Source: Algoriphagus sp.
GTDB taxonomy: Bacteria > Bacteroidota > Bacteroidia > Cytophagales > Cyclobacteriaceae
Length of the DNA stretch: 50,819 nucleotides
Reading direction: 5' to 3'
NCBI RefSeq assembly: GCF_024305035.1
Contig: NZ_JAMWZB010000036.1
Coordinates: 1-50,819, forward strand
Part shown: piece after piece, positions 1 through 8,866 of the stretch
How the letters are laid out: each line of letters begins with the position of its first letter
Position numbering within the stretch: position 1 is the stretch's first letter
The notes under the pieces: generated by a model
Seen by the model: only the letters and a program-made list of their open reading frames with translations
Told to the model about the DNA's origin: nothing
Databases searched by the model: none
Made by a program: the position numbers and the translations under genes

Positions 1-84
1 TTAGTCTCTTCCCTAAGGATGATAGAGACAAGCGGGATATTTTGCCGATTTGGTAATTGAGCTTGAAATGTACTTGGAGTGAGA

Positions 85-564
85 TTACTTTCTCCAAAGT
101 CCTTTGCCTTTTTGTCTGGCTTGGCGTTGAAGCTGGACAAAAAGGTTTTCGTTTTTTACATTTGGGGGGAAGGTGGCTACCGTAGCATAGCCTTCCTTGA
201 CTAGTAAAGCATTGAAAAAAGTCCCATCTTCAAGGTAAACATAGGCTAAAGTTCGCTGGTACCGGTCCCTTCGCTGTACATCATATTCCAACCTGACTTT
301 TTTTCCTGTCAAAAACTTTTTGGCAAAATCTGAACTTTCCTTTCCGAAATACTCTACTCGAGTTCGACCGGTATTTCTGACTTCAGGTGTATCCACACCG
401 ATCAATCGGATTTTTTCCTCTCTTCCATCAGGATTTATCACCCAAAAAGTATCCCCATCTACTACTTTGCTTACTGGTAAGAAATCGGAAGTTTTTTGGG
501 CTAGAACCGACAGTGAAAGAAAGAGTAGGCAAGCGATAAGGCAAGAGAAAGCTGTTTTTTTCAT
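85..564 (-). CDS. Secreted thermonuclease-like (SNase) endonuclease
   Basis: Predicted Ca-dependent phosphodiesterase of the staphylococcal nuclease fold that would cut DNA or RNA outside the cytoplasm. Residues 1-22 are a signal peptide ending at LAQ. The SNase domain fills the rest of the 159 residues, a normal length. Family active-site residues are visible: VVDGDT at 34-39 (D38), RLIGVDTPE at 53-61 (R53, D58, T59, E61) and RYQRTLAYVY with R104, matching R35/D40/T41/E43/R87 of the staphylococcal enzyme. The C-terminal KGKGLW motif is also typical. It stands alone; the next minus-strand gene ends 140 bp upstream behind a terminator. Identity of family is seen in sequence; the natural substrate is inference. 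Confidence 0.9.
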   Translation of the reverse strand: MKKTAFSCLIACLLFLSLSVLAQKTSDFLPVSKVVDGDTFWVINPDGREEKIRLIGVDTPEVRNTGRTRVEYFGKESSDFAKKFLTGKKVRLEYDVQRRDRYQRTLAYVYLEDGTFFNALLVKEGYATVATFPPNVKNENLFVQLQRQARQKGKGLWRK

Positions 565-652
565 GTTGCGGTGATAAGGCAGAAATGAAAATTAGCTTAA
601 AAATTTGATTTAGGAATAAAAGCCAGAAAAGTCCACTGAAAATTGAGGGAAT

Positions 653-688
653 AAAAAGCGGATAAATTTTGAGTTTTATCCGCTTTTT
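653..688 (-). terminator. Rho-independent terminator (bidirectional)
   Basis: An AAAAAGCGGATAAA arm at 653-666 and its reverse complement TTTATCCGCTTTTT at 675-688 form a long hairpin bounded by A/T runs on both sides. It lies 17 bp downstream of the propeller lipoprotein gene at 705-1919 and would end that minus-strand transcript. Confidence 0.8.
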
Positions 689-704
689 GGGACTGATTTA
701 ATGA

Positions 705-1919
705 TCACCACTTGACCTGATACCGGATTAATATAGGATCTTCCTCGTCATTTAATTGCTGTGAGGCTGCCTCAAGTCTTTTACCAAGTTCCACTCCAAG
801 AGACTGATCTTCCAAAATTCCATTCCAGTCTTCAGTGTAGAGTAAGCGATAAAAATATTCCCCGTCTGAAAAAGATCTCCCAGACATTTGTTTTACGATT
901 TTAGTGGCCTTGATTGCGTTTTTTTCCGGATGAATAAAGACTTCAAAAAGCGGTAAATTATCAGGTAAGGTTTCCATTTTCTCTAATTCAGACATGGGAA
1001 TCGGAGCGGGTTTTATTCCAAAAGCATGAAAACTTATACTTTCACCTGCCACATTAATATCGCCCAAATTGAGATCATAATCCTGTGTGGAAATCATTCC
1101 TGCTAATTCTTCATCCAATTGATCCTCAGTTTTCATCCGCATCTCTTCGGGTAATCTCCGGTCTCCATAGGACAATGCCAGCAAGGCTTTTACCTTCCCA
1201 TCAGCATAATGATAAAGGGTATCCGAGAAGCCGAAGTTAAGTAAATAACCATCTTGATATGGAGCAATCGCACCATCTCCACCAGAACCTGAAGCAGGGT
1301 AGCTTTTGAGAGGAAGAAATTCATAGGTAATTGAATCTTTGTCGAAAATCGCAAAGTTTTGGGTAAATCCGTCTTTGTCTGCTTCAGTCCCCCGCAATGC
1401 TAAAAACCAAGTTTTAGCGTCCAAAGCTTCCAAATCCGAAATCGAATAAAAGGTTCCGTCCTTATTGGGATTGATTCTCCGGATAATATCCATTTTATCG
1501 TCAAATTCCAGCAAAGTAAAATCCGAAACCACCGCCAATTGATTATCGACGGTAATACCAAATTGATCAATGTTCCCATACTCATTGGGACCACCGCCTT
1601 TTCGATCGATGGTTTGAAGATGATTTCCGCTGTAATCAAACAGGTGTAAAGTAGGATTCATGTAGGGATCGGTGTTGAGAAAAATCTTATCCTCAGCAAA
1701 AGCAAGAAATGGATCAAATCCAAAATACTGAACGGGAGTTCCTTCAGGGAATTTTAGTGGAATAAACTCAACCGAAGCAAGCACATTTTCGGGCTTATCG
1801 ACAACCCCCTCATGGAGTTCGAAAGTTGGGAAATCACGGGAGATATTTTCCTCATTTGGGCTGCTACAAGCAAGAATTAAAACAAATAAACTGCACCGTC
1901 CGGAATATTTAAGAGTCAT
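705..1919 (-). CDS. 6-bladed beta-propeller lipoprotein
   Basis: A 404-residue putative lipoprotein: a short hydrophobic leader ends at the lipobox ILAC (C18), followed by SSPNEEN. The rest consists of repeated beta-strand segments with aspartate/glycine turns and phrases such as LHLFDYSGN and FAIFDKDS, the pattern of Bacteroidota 6-bladed beta-propeller proteins (often called BF3164/DUF4934-like). Function in the family is not established; these proteins sit in the envelope and probably bind a ligand. A second protein of the same general kind lies at 49281-50348. No catalytic motif is visible. It appears to be transcribed alone, with a terminator 17 bp downstream. Confidence 0.75.
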   Translation of the reverse strand: MTLKYSGRCSLFVLILACSSPNEENISRDFPTFELHEGVVDKPENVLASVEFIPLKFPEGTPVQYFGFDPFLAFAEDKIFLNTDPYMNPTLHLFDYSGNHLQTIDRKGGGPNEYGNIDQFGITVDNQLAVVSDFTLLEFDDKMDIIRRINPNKDGTFYSISDLEALDAKTWFLALRGTEADKDGFTQNFAIFDKDSITYEFLPLKSYPASGSGGDGAIAPYQDGYLLNFGFSDTLYHYADGKVKALLALSYGDRRLPEEMRMKTEDQLDEELAGMISTQDYDLNLGDINVAGESISFHAFGIKPAPIPMSELEKMETLPDNLPLFEVFIHPEKNAIKATKIVKQMSGRSFSDGEYFYRLLYTEDWNGILEDQSLGVELGKRLEAASQQLNDEEDPILIRYQVKW

Positions 1920-2001
1920 ATTTTTTCTTTGATTAGTAAAAAATTTTAACCCTTAAATATGTTTCCAAAAAGAATTAATTCAAAACATACCGGAAGTTTT
2001 C

Positions 2002-2859
2002 TTATTTCTCACAGATTTCTTTCAGCTTTTCCAAGGCTTTTGGCCACATCGCATTAAAGTGATCCTTGTATTCACCCACAGACTCAATATCGACCTGAAG
2101 AACGGTTTTGCCATTTTTGGATGTAAAAGTATAGTTCTCAGTAACCCCTTGAAAAGTTTCGATTTCCGGCCCTGAGGTAATTTCCTTTCCCTTGTCAATC
2201 ATGCCCAAATGCTCAATAGAAATGTAGTGATCGGGAATGTGCTCAAGAATTTTGCTGACCATTCCGGATTTCTCACCATTCTCATCTTGGGTCAAAAAAT
2301 AGATTTGGCTTCCTTTTTCCCAGCTGCCTTCATAGTAGGAGCCCGGAGAAAAAGGTGCAGTCCAAATAGGATAAGTTGCCTTATCGAGCATCTGGGGTGT
2401 CACCTGCGAAACAGGCGCTTGAATTTCAATTTCAAAGTGAAGGGCATCGGGAGCTATTTTTTCCACATAGTTTTTAAAATTAGCTAGAATTGCTTGCCAA
2501 CCGTTTCGCTGAAGTTCCTCAGAGTGGGATTTTTCCGTCTCAAAAGTTTCAGTTACAATACTCTCCTGACCCGATTGAGTAAAGGTGATATCCACCGATC
2601 TTCCATCTTCGATGAGGTAGCTGAGTTTTTTATTAGGGATAATGCTCTGATAAGTTCCGTTAATATCAAAGCCCATGCTGCCATCCTTTGCTTCCATTCG
2701 ATGGGTGAATTTGCCGCCGATTTTCAACTCCCCTTTTGCCCAGGGACAATGCCAATCCCCGGATGCAAAATTCCAATGGGGGACATGTCTTGAACTCGTA
2801 AATGCGGTCCAAGTGAGATTGATCGGAGCGGTAATTTGAGTTTGGATGGTGATTTTCAT
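2002..2859 (-). CDS. Tandem SRPBCC (AHSA1-like) domain protein
   Basis: Soluble 285-residue protein with two START-like/SRPBCC units. The first, residues 1-137, starts with the AHSA1-type phrase ITAPINLTWTAFTSSRHVPHW and continues with GGKFTHRMEAKDG; the second, about 140-285, repeats the layout with FEIEIQAPVSQVTPQMLDKA and ends in WPKALEKLKEICEK. Single-domain AHSA1-like proteins are about 140 residues, so this is a duplication or fusion. Members bind small hydrophobic ligands in a helix-grip pocket; the ligand here is unknown. No signal peptide. Flanking genes are unrelated and no operon partner is evident. Confidence 0.8.
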   Translation of the reverse strand: MKITIQTQITAPINLTWTAFTSSRHVPHWNFASGDWHCPWAKGELKIGGKFTHRMEAKDGSMGFDINGTYQSIIPNKKLSYLIEDGRSVDITFTQSGQESIVTETFETEKSHSEELQRNGWQAILANFKNYVEKIAPDALHFEIEIQAPVSQVTPQMLDKATYPIWTAPFSPGSYYEGSWEKGSQIYFLTQDENGEKSGMVSKILEHIPDHYISIEHLGMIDKGKEITSGPEIETFQGVTENYTFTSKNGKTVLQVDIESVGEYKDHFNAMWPKALEKLKEICEK

Positions 2860-3011
2860 AGTGCTATGTAGTTTGGGTCTTGAAAATTTACGTAAAACTG
2901 ATGAATAGTAACTTGTGGCAAGTGGATTTTGTATTTACTCACATGTTGAAAAGAGGGTATAAAAGAGGTATTATTCTTTCCTAAATTAATAGGAATTGAA
3001 AAGGGTGATTT

Positions 3012-3785
3012 TTATTTTTCCATCCACTGGAGGAATTCGGGGGTTTGATTTTGACTGCAGATCAGCAGTCGAGCTACTCCTATTAGTTTGATGGCTACCG
3101 AATTTTTGGAATAGCGCTCGGTAGCCTGAACAAAACCTTTGTTGACTACCTCACTTCGGTTTATCCTGAAAAATTGGGCAGGATCCAAAAAAGCCTGGAC
3201 TTGTTTAAGTGTGGTTTCTTTTAGTAAATGTTTTTTTCCAGCACGGTCCTCAGCGAAAACGACTCCATGTTCTGCGAGAAAGAATACCACTTGACCGATT
3301 TCCAAAAAGTAGGTTCCTTTAGCATAGGGCACGGTGATTCGCGTTTTAAAATTAGGTTTTGTTTTTCCTCTGGCGTCCATCAGTTGATGGATCTGCGCTA
3401 TCATAGTGGATGGATCAGCGGGTTTCTGAGTGAGAAAAAGAAATTTATCCCAGGCTTTTTGGAATTGGTCAAGGCTGAAAGGCTTCAGTAAATAAGCGAT
3501 TCCATGGCTTTGGAAGGCTTGCATCCAAAATTCATGATAGGCTGTGGTGAAAATAATGGGGCAGGGGAGCTTTACCTCTTCAAAAATTTGAAAAGCATTT
3601 CCGTCTCTCAGTTCGATGTCGGAGATGATCAAATCCAGTTTTGGACGCTTGCTCAAAAATTCAATCCCATCTGCCACGGACTCCAAGCAGTCGACCAGGT
3701 GTGTAGGCTGCTGCATTTCTTTTAGGTAACGCACTAGTTTTTTTTGGGCAGGAATTTCATCCTCTAGGATCAGGATATGGATCAT
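3012..3785 (-). CDS. LytTR-family response regulator
   Basis: A 257-residue two-component regulator. Residues 1-115 form a receiver domain: acidic cluster E8-D9-E10, phosphoacceptor D56 in DLIISDIEL, T80/T81, and K101 in the YLLKPF motif. Residues about 150-257 form a LytTR DNA-binding domain with FFLAEHGVVFAED and the FFRINRSEVVNKGFV motif. Its start overlaps the last 4 bases of the histidine kinase at 3782-4807 (ATGA), so the pair is translationally coupled and almost certainly cognate. Such pairs in Bacteroidota often act on few, local promoters; the target is not visible here. Confidence 0.93.
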   Translation of the reverse strand: MIHILILEDEIPAQKKLVRYLKEMQQPTHLVDCLESVADGIEFLSKRPKLDLIISDIELRDGNAFQIFEEVKLPCPIIFTTAYHEFWMQAFQSHGIAYLLKPFSLDQFQKAWDKFLFLTQKPADPSTMIAQIHQLMDARGKTKPNFKTRITVPYAKGTYFLEIGQVVFFLAEHGVVFAEDRAGKKHLLKETTLKQVQAFLDPAQFFRINRSEVVNKGFVQATERYSKNSVAIKLIGVARLLICSQNQTPEFLQWMEK

Positions 3786-4807
3786 GGGGTCAGCGGGAGA
3801 GTGACTGTAAATTGATTTTCAGATTCCTTAATTTTCAGCGAATGGCCATTGATAAGCTCAACTTGTTTCTTAAGGTTGCTTAGGCCTCTGCCTCCTGTAT
3901 GTCTAGGCTTTTGAAAGGGGATTCGGTTATTGCTGACAATTAGATTATCACTTAATCGAACTTGTATAGTTACTGGGTTTTTGATGGTGCCAAAATTGTG
4001 AAAAACGGCATTTTCGATCAAGAGCTGTAAAGTCAAAGGAGGAAGCTTTCCAGTTGGGCTTTCTAAAATAATTTCCAAGCGGTAGGCATCTCCAAATTTT
4101 TCTTCCATGAGCTTAAAATAGTTTTTTGCAAAACTCAATTCGTCCTCCCAAGAAACCAATTTCATTTCAGATTTTGCAAGGGCATAGCGGTAGAGTTCAG
4201 CAAAATTCTGTAAAAAGGTAGCTGCGGATTTTTGATTTTCCTCAATCAACTGATCTAGGACATTGAGATTATTAAATAAAAAGTGGGGGTTAAGCTGCTG
4301 CTTGAGGGATTGAATTTTGGATTCGGCCAAAGCCAAATCATAGGATGAAATGGCTTCTTGATGCGCTTTTGATTTTTGCAGGAGTAAAAAGGCTACGTAA
4401 AACCCCCCATAAATCACGAAGTCTAAAATTCGGGAAACCATGCTGCTGAGGATAATTTCTGAAGTGAAGTTTCGCTCCCAAGTATCAAATACCAAGGCAA
4501 TAAGCATGGAAATGATAGTGATTATAATCAAGTAAGCCATCAATCCCACCAAAAAACTCAGTACTACTTTTCCCCAATCCAAAGGGATCCAGGACGGAGG
4601 ATGAAATTTCTGAAAAGTAAGACGTAAAAAAAGGATAATCAATAGTACTTGAGGAATGGTGACCAAGGCCGATTCCGGAGTAAGCACATACCAGTCAATC
4701 AGCTGTCCAGGTGCTACTCGATGTCGAATGGAGTCCAGGTATGCAAATAGGAAAACCAAGCCTAAAAAGCCTGGACTTACTTGGAGTCGAGCGAATAATT
4801 GCTTCAT
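3782..4807 (-). CDS. LytS/YpdA-like sensor histidine kinase
   Basis: Membrane kinase of the His_kinase (PF06580) type, partner of the LytTR regulator it overlaps by 4 bp. Four hydrophobic segments span the N-terminal half, followed by a short helix and the phosphoacceptor motif QQLNPHFLFNNLN, then the N-box LLIENAVFHNF and G-box GGRGLSNLKKQ of the ATPase domain. Length from the chosen ATG at 4807 is 341 residues. A GTG codon 12 codons upstream (4843) is in frame, but a terminator hairpin at 4817-4838 lies between the two, so the ATG is preferred. No periplasmic sensor domain of size is present; the signal is probably sensed in the membrane. Confidence 0.9.
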   Translation of the reverse strand: MKQLFARLQVSPGFLGLVFLFAYLDSIRHRVAPGQLIDWYVLTPESALVTIPQVLLIILFLRLTFQKFHPPSWIPLDWGKVVLSFLVGLMAYLIIITIISMLIALVFDTWERNFTSEIILSSMVSRILDFVIYGGFYVAFLLLQKSKAHQEAISSYDLALAESKIQSLKQQLNPHFLFNNLNVLDQLIEENQKSAATFLQNFAELYRYALAKSEMKLVSWEDELSFAKNYFKLMEEKFGDAYRLEIILESPTGKLPPLTLQLLIENAVFHNFGTIKNPVTIQVRLSDNLIVSNNRIPFQKPRHTGGRGLSNLKKQVELINGHSLKIKESENQFTVTLPLTP

Positions 4808-4816
4808 GCTGGGAGT

Positions 4817-4838
4817 AAAAAAGGGGAGATCTCTCCCC
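4817..4838 (-). terminator. Terminator between the secreted hypothetical and the histidine kinase
   Basis: On the minus strand a GGGGAG/CTCCCC 6-bp stem (plus 4823-4828 and 4833-4838) with a 4-nt loop is followed by six T. It lies right after the gene at 4854-5594 and 10 bases before the kinase ATG, so it both insulates the kinase and argues against the upstream GTG start. Confidence 0.65.
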
Positions 4839-4853
4839 CTCACTTAGTTTTAT

Positions 4854-5594
4854 TTATTTTTCTGGCCACGAACTGGTAACATTCCCGTTTTGGTCGAAAG
4901 CCTCCAATTTGGGATTATTGTTTTTGTCCAGATAGAACATCGCGCGGGGCATTCCCCGATCGTCAAACAAAAATAAACCGTTGTTTTGACTTCTTGATTT
5001 GCCAAGCATAATTCTTGGGGCACCTCCAATCAATTCCTGCGATTGATATTCGGCATACTTCTTTTTGAAAGCCTCTGGATCATTTTTCCGGAGTTCACTC
5101 AATTCTCGCATAATTTCAGCTGTTTTTTCTTGCGTTTCTTTTGCTGGGCGATCATTGAAGACCAAGGAGGAACTCACATATCGCTCATCGCCTTGCTGGG
5201 AATCAGTGGTTAATAATTGCATTACCTGATCGCCATTGTACTGGTCAAAAGTTAAAGAAAGGCCTGCGCTATGACCATTTTCTTTCTTTTCCCCATCGTA
5301 AATCAATCCTCCGCACTCCAAGCCATCTTCATTAAAAAATAGCATTCCTGCTCGTTTTTTTCGATCGGTGTTGGTCGGTCTTCCGTTGATTTTTTCTGTT
5401 CCATTGGGGAAAAGCCCTGCATTGGTCACGATAAGTTTAACCGTTCCATCCGCTTCCACAATGTTGATTCGCTGCACATCGATGGTTTCAAATTGTTGAT
5501 TACCGCTTCCTTTGAAGGAGGAGAAGAAAAGAAGGGAAGAACTGATCGCTGCTGTGGCAGCAAAAGTTCTAAGAAAGATAAGTTCCTTGTTCAT
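4854..5594 (-). CDS. Secreted hypothetical protein
   Basis: A 246-residue protein with an N-terminal hydrophobic export segment (about residues 8-27, TFAATAAISSSLLFFSSF). The mature part opens with IDVQRINIVEADGTVKLIVTN and contains glycine-rich beta-type stretches such as GGLIYDGEKKENG, APRIMLGKSRSQNNG and GLFLFDDRGMPRAMFYLD. The layout resembles uncharacterised Bacteroidota proteins that carry short repeated strand-turn units; I assign no function. A perfect -7 box (TACTTTTG, 5620-5627) lies 26 bp ahead of the ATG, and a terminator follows the stop, so it is probably a single-gene unit. Confidence 0.7.
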   Translation of the reverse strand: MNKELIFLRTFAATAAISSSLLFFSSFKGSGNQQFETIDVQRINIVEADGTVKLIVTNAGLFPNGTEKINGRPTNTDRKKRAGMLFFNEDGLECGGLIYDGEKKENGHSAGLSLTFDQYNGDQVMQLLTTDSQQGDERYVSSSLVFNDRPAKETQEKTAEIMRELSELRKNDPEAFKKKYAEYQSQELIGGAPRIMLGKSRSQNNGLFLFDDRGMPRAMFYLDKNNNPKLEAFDQNGNVTSSWPEK

Positions 5595-5619
5595 GTGTTT
5601 GTTGGTTTAAATTGATAGT

Positions 5620-5627
5620 CAAAAGTA
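5620..5627 (-). promoter_or_regulatory. Putative -7 promoter box (TACTTTTG)
   Basis: A perfect match to the Bacteroidota TANNTTTG box on the minus strand, 26 bp upstream of the ATG of the secreted hypothetical at 5594. No TTG at the usual 19-20 bp distance is visible, so only the proximal element is supported. Confidence 0.4.
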
Positions 5628-5823
5628 AGAGAGAGGTAAGGGGGGAGAAACCCAGAAAAAACAAGCGCAGGAAAATTTCAAATGAATGAGGAAAAAGAGG
5701 ACGTTAGCATTTTATTTCTTTTACGTGAAAATAAAGGAAAAGTAAGCGTATCTTCTATTGTGCTACCAATCAATTACTTGTATCTTGATCAAAGTTTTCT
5801 GTTTACTTTCTTAACTTCTTTTT

Positions 5824-6489
5824 ATGGAAAATCTACTTCAAATCGCCATCAATGAAATTGGCGTTAAAGAAATTCCCGGAACGGGTAACAATCCTCAAAT
5901 CCTGAACTATGCCCGAGAGTCGGGTTTTCCGGATTATGTTTCCGATGATGTAGCTTGGTGCAGTTTGTTTATGAACTGGGTAGCACAAAAATCAGGACTG
6001 GAGCGGAGTAAAAGTTTAGCCGCTCGATCTTGGTTGAATTTTGGACTTCCAATTTCCAATCCAGAACCAGGAGATGTCGTCGTTTTTTGGAGGGGAGATC
6101 GTAATTCTTGGACCGGACATGTGGGAATATTTATGGGTTTTTCCCATGATCTGAAACGAATTTATTGCCTCGGTGGAAATCAAGGAAATCAGGTTTCAGT
6201 CACTGCTTATGGGGCAGGTAAATTGCTGGGATTTCGAAGATTGAGGCCGGATTCGGCAGTGGGATTTTCACGTAAAAATTTGGAAAAGGGAGATACCGGA
6301 CAGGAGGTGATTTATCTGCAGGATGCGCTAAAACAGCTGGGTTTCGATCCGGGAACTTCGGATGGGGTTTTTGGACCAAAGACGCATCAAGCATTGATTG
6401 ATTTTCAGTCTACCAATAATGACCTGACCCGCAACGGTATTTTTGATAAAGCGACCAGGGAGTTTTTAACCGAATTGCTAAATCGGTAG
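5824..6489 (+). CDS. TIGR02594-type NlpC/P60-like peptidase with PG-binding domain
   Basis: A 221-residue predicted cell-wall amidase/peptidase. The N-terminal domain (1-145) carries the cysteine nucleophile in DVAWCSLFMNW (C46) and the histidine in WTGHVGIFMG (H99), the pattern of the TIGR02594/CHAP-like family. Residues 153-221 form a peptidoglycan-binding type 1 domain (LEKGDTGQEVIYLQDAL, DGVFGPKTHQALIDFQ). There is no signal peptide, as is common in phage-derived or toxin-like members, so export, lysis-dependent release or an internal role are all open. It stands alone on the plus strand between divergent and unrelated genes. Confidence 0.85.
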   Translation: MENLLQIAINEIGVKEIPGTGNNPQILNYARESGFPDYVSDDVAWCSLFMNWVAQKSGLERSKSLAARSWLNFGLPISNPEPGDVVVFWRGDRNSWTGHVGIFMGFSHDLKRIYCLGGNQGNQVSVTAYGAGKLLGFRRLRPDSAVGFSRKNLEKGDTGQEVIYLQDALKQLGFDPGTSDGVFGPKTHQALIDFQSTNNDLTRNGIFDKATREFLTELLNR

Positions 6490-6671
6490 GCCTAAGATTA
6501 CCTGTGAATTTATCAACAAGTTGGGTTGGTAAGTTAATACCAGATCATCTGCCAAAGAGCATTTCTATCCTTTATTGGGAAAAAGAAAGATTGGATAAAG
6601 AGTGAGGATAGTTAGATTGAGTTAAGAAAAGATTAATTAAGGAATTTCCCTATTTTAAAAACCTGCTAAAG

Positions 6672-8075
6672 ATGAAAAAAATACTTCTACTAGTTTTCAT
6701 GATGGCCTTTCTTTTTTTTGCAGTAGATGCCCAGGAGATCACAGGGCAATGGAATGGAGTGTTAACGGTGCAGGGAGTGCGACTCAGGCTTGTATTTGAT
6801 GTTGTCCAGACTTCGGAAGGTTTGAGTTCGACCATGGACAGTCCAGATCAAGGAGTCAAAGGAATTCCCACCACTACGACGAGTTTTGAGAATTCAATTT
6901 TAAAAATAACGCTCGATGGTCCACAAATAGCATATGAAGGTAAGCTGGGAGATGATCAGGTCATCAGTGGTGAGTTTCGACAGGGAGGGCAGACATTTCC
7001 GCTAAATTTATCCAAGGAGGTTTTGGAAGAAAAAAAGCCCTCCAGGCCTCAGGAGCCCCAAAAGCCTTTTCCATATTATTCAGAGGACTTGACCTTTGAA
7101 AACCCGAATGCAGGGATAGACTTGGCAGGTACTTTGACTTTACCGCAAAAGGAGGGAGTTTTTCCTGCGGTAATTTTGATCAGTGGAAGTGGCCCGCAAA
7201 ATCGGGATGAGGAGTTGCTCGGTCATAAACCGTTCTTGGTGATTTCGGATTTTTTGACACGGAATGGAATCGCAGTTTTGAGGTATGATGATAGAGGCAC
7301 AGCCTTGTCAGAAGGGGATTTTAGATCTGCAACTAGTTTAGACTTTGCTGAGGATGCAAAAGCTGCGGTTGAGTATTTAAGAAGCAGAAAAGAAATTATT
7401 CCAACTAAAATAGGATTAATCGGTCATAGTGAAGGTGGGGTAGTCGCGTCAATGGTTGCCAGCAAAACGGTTGACGTGGCGTTTATTGTCCTTTTAGCCG
7501 GCACGGGAATCCCGGGGGATCAATTACTTTTATTGCAGCAGCAGTTGGTAGGTAAGGCTTCTGGAATGAGTGAGGAAAATTTACAAAAAGGAGCGACTAT
7601 CAACAAAGAACTTTTTGCGATGGTGAAAAGCTCCACAAATCTCCATCAGTTGAATTCCGATATAAACAGCTTTCTTGTCGAAACCTTTGAGAATGATCCA
7701 AATCCTACACTACCAGGGGGAATGGGGATTGAAGAATTTGCAAAGCTTCAAGCTGACCAAATTGCCACACCATGGATGCAGTTTTTTGTAAAGTATGATC
7801 CTGCGGAAGCTTTGCAGAAAGTCAAATGTCCCGTGTTGGCCATAATTGGTGAAAAGGATTTACAAGTTCCTCCCAAGGAAAATTTATCGGCAATCCATGA
7901 AGCCCTGAAAAAGGGAGGAAATGAGCAAGTAACAACTAAAGAGCTTCCTGATTTGAACCACCTTTTCCAGGAAAGTACGACCGGTTCTCCAAGTGAGTAT
8001 GCATCCATCGAACAAACCATTTCCCCTACGGCATTGACAGAAGTTTTGTCGTGGATCCAAGCTCAAGTGCAATAA
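6672..8075 (+). CDS. Secreted alpha/beta hydrolase
   Basis: Exported serine hydrolase of 467 residues. Signal peptide 1-20 ends at VDA-Q. Residues 21-120 make a small beta-rich N-terminal domain (ITGQWNGVLTVQG...) seen in many Bacteroidota esterases; the alpha/beta hydrolase domain starts near 135. The nucleophile elbow is GHSEGG with S253, the oxyanion region is ILISGSGPQNRDE, and the likely acid and histidine are in IGEKDLQVP and LPDLNHLFQ near the C-terminus. Family members hydrolyse acyl or peptide esters in the periplasm. Substrate unknown. Not clearly co-transcribed with neighbours. Confidence 0.9.
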   Translation: MKKILLLVFMMAFLFFAVDAQEITGQWNGVLTVQGVRLRLVFDVVQTSEGLSSTMDSPDQGVKGIPTTTTSFENSILKITLDGPQIAYEGKLGDDQVISGEFRQGGQTFPLNLSKEVLEEKKPSRPQEPQKPFPYYSEDLTFENPNAGIDLAGTLTLPQKEGVFPAVILISGSGPQNRDEELLGHKPFLVISDFLTRNGIAVLRYDDRGTALSEGDFRSATSLDFAEDAKAAVEYLRSRKEIIPTKIGLIGHSEGGVVASMVASKTVDVAFIVLLAGTGIPGDQLLLLQQQLVGKASGMSEENLQKGATINKELFAMVKSSTNLHQLNSDINSFLVETFENDPNPTLPGGMGIEEFAKLQADQIATPWMQFFVKYDPAEALQKVKCPVLAIIGEKDLQVPPKENLSAIHEALKKGGNEQVTTKELPDLNHLFQESTTGSPSEYASIEQTISPTALTEVLSWIQAQVQ

Positions 8076-8180
8076 AATAAATGGAATCAATGCTTCTCAA
8101 AGATGCAATTGATACCGGTGCTTTAGGTGGAATTGTCTGAAGGGAATCTTTAAAAGTCAAGCAAGAAATAAGTAAAATCT

Positions 8181-8561
8181 ATGAAACATAAAGCCAAAAT
8201 TACTTCGTTGCTCTCAGGAATTGGAGTGGGAGCGCTCTCGTATTGGTTTCAACCCTATAATTCTACTCTCGTTTTTGGGGTTTCTAGCTTTCTTATTCAG
8301 AGTATGGGTACATTTCTTGTGGCCTTTATTCTCCTTTCTTTTCTGAAAGAGAAGCCATCCAAAATCGCTCTATTTACAACACTAGGAGTATTGTTGGGGG
8401 TGTTTTTACGGATTTTTTATGATATCACATTTTGGGATTCTACCTCTCACAATTTATTCCCATTTGAACTTTTACTAGTTGGTTTACTAGTTTTGCCCAG
8501 TGCATTGTTGGGAGCTTATTTAGGCTTTCTTGTGTTCCAAAAATTTTGGACAAAAAGTTAA
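8181..8561 (+). CDS. Small integral membrane protein, unknown
   Basis: A 126-residue protein with four predicted membrane segments (about 8-24, 32-55, 62-80, 92-118) and short charged connections, ending FQKFWTKS. No known motif seen. It lies 105 bp downstream of the alpha/beta hydrolase on the same strand; the spacing leaves co-transcription undecided. Codon use looks like its neighbours and the start is the only good ATG. I recognise no family. Confidence 0.6.
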   Translation: MKHKAKITSLLSGIGVGALSYWFQPYNSTLVFGVSSFLIQSMGTFLVAFILLSFLKEKPSKIALFTTLGVLLGVFLRIFYDITFWDSTSHNLFPFELLLVGLLVLPSALLGAYLGFLVFQKFWTKS

Positions 8562-8586
8562 GACTTACTTCATTTTCAGTTAGGAT

Positions 8587-8754
8587 TCAAAATTCCTGTT
8601 CGATAAAATTTTTTACTGAGTGAGAGTCCAAATTCCCAAAGAATCTAACTTTCAAAAGAGTTGAAAATTGTCTCTCATTCGCCAAAACTTTGGGTAAAAT
8701 ATCCTGCAAGTCGCTGTTGATTCTGAAATAAATATCTAAACGGTCTAAGTCACC
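8587..8754 (-). pseudogene. Gene fossil, 55 codons, unknown family
   Basis: In the 305-bp gap 8562-8866 the minus strand carries an open stretch of 55 codons without a start codon, bounded upstream by TAA (8755-8757) and ending in TGA (8587-8589). Its translation looks like real protein: it contains RLDIYFRINSDLQDILPKVL and ends VRFFGNLDSHSVKNFIEQEF. Upstream of the TAA the same frame goes on with SDISVWSNCRTLIEIIR. I do not recognise the family. Best reading is the 3' end of a decayed gene; a chance open frame is possible. Confidence 0.35.
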
Positions 8755-8866
8755 TTACCTTATTATTTCTATTAGGGTCCTACAATTGCTCCACACAGAA
8801 ATGTCAGATGTACAGCGAGTCAAAATTGAAAAAGGGAGAGCTAAAACTTGCCTTAGGTAAGTGAGG

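Noticed and set aside
4..29. GTCTCT/AGAGAC hairpin at the left edge
   Set aside because: Only 6 bp with a 14-nt loop and no T run; context is cut off.
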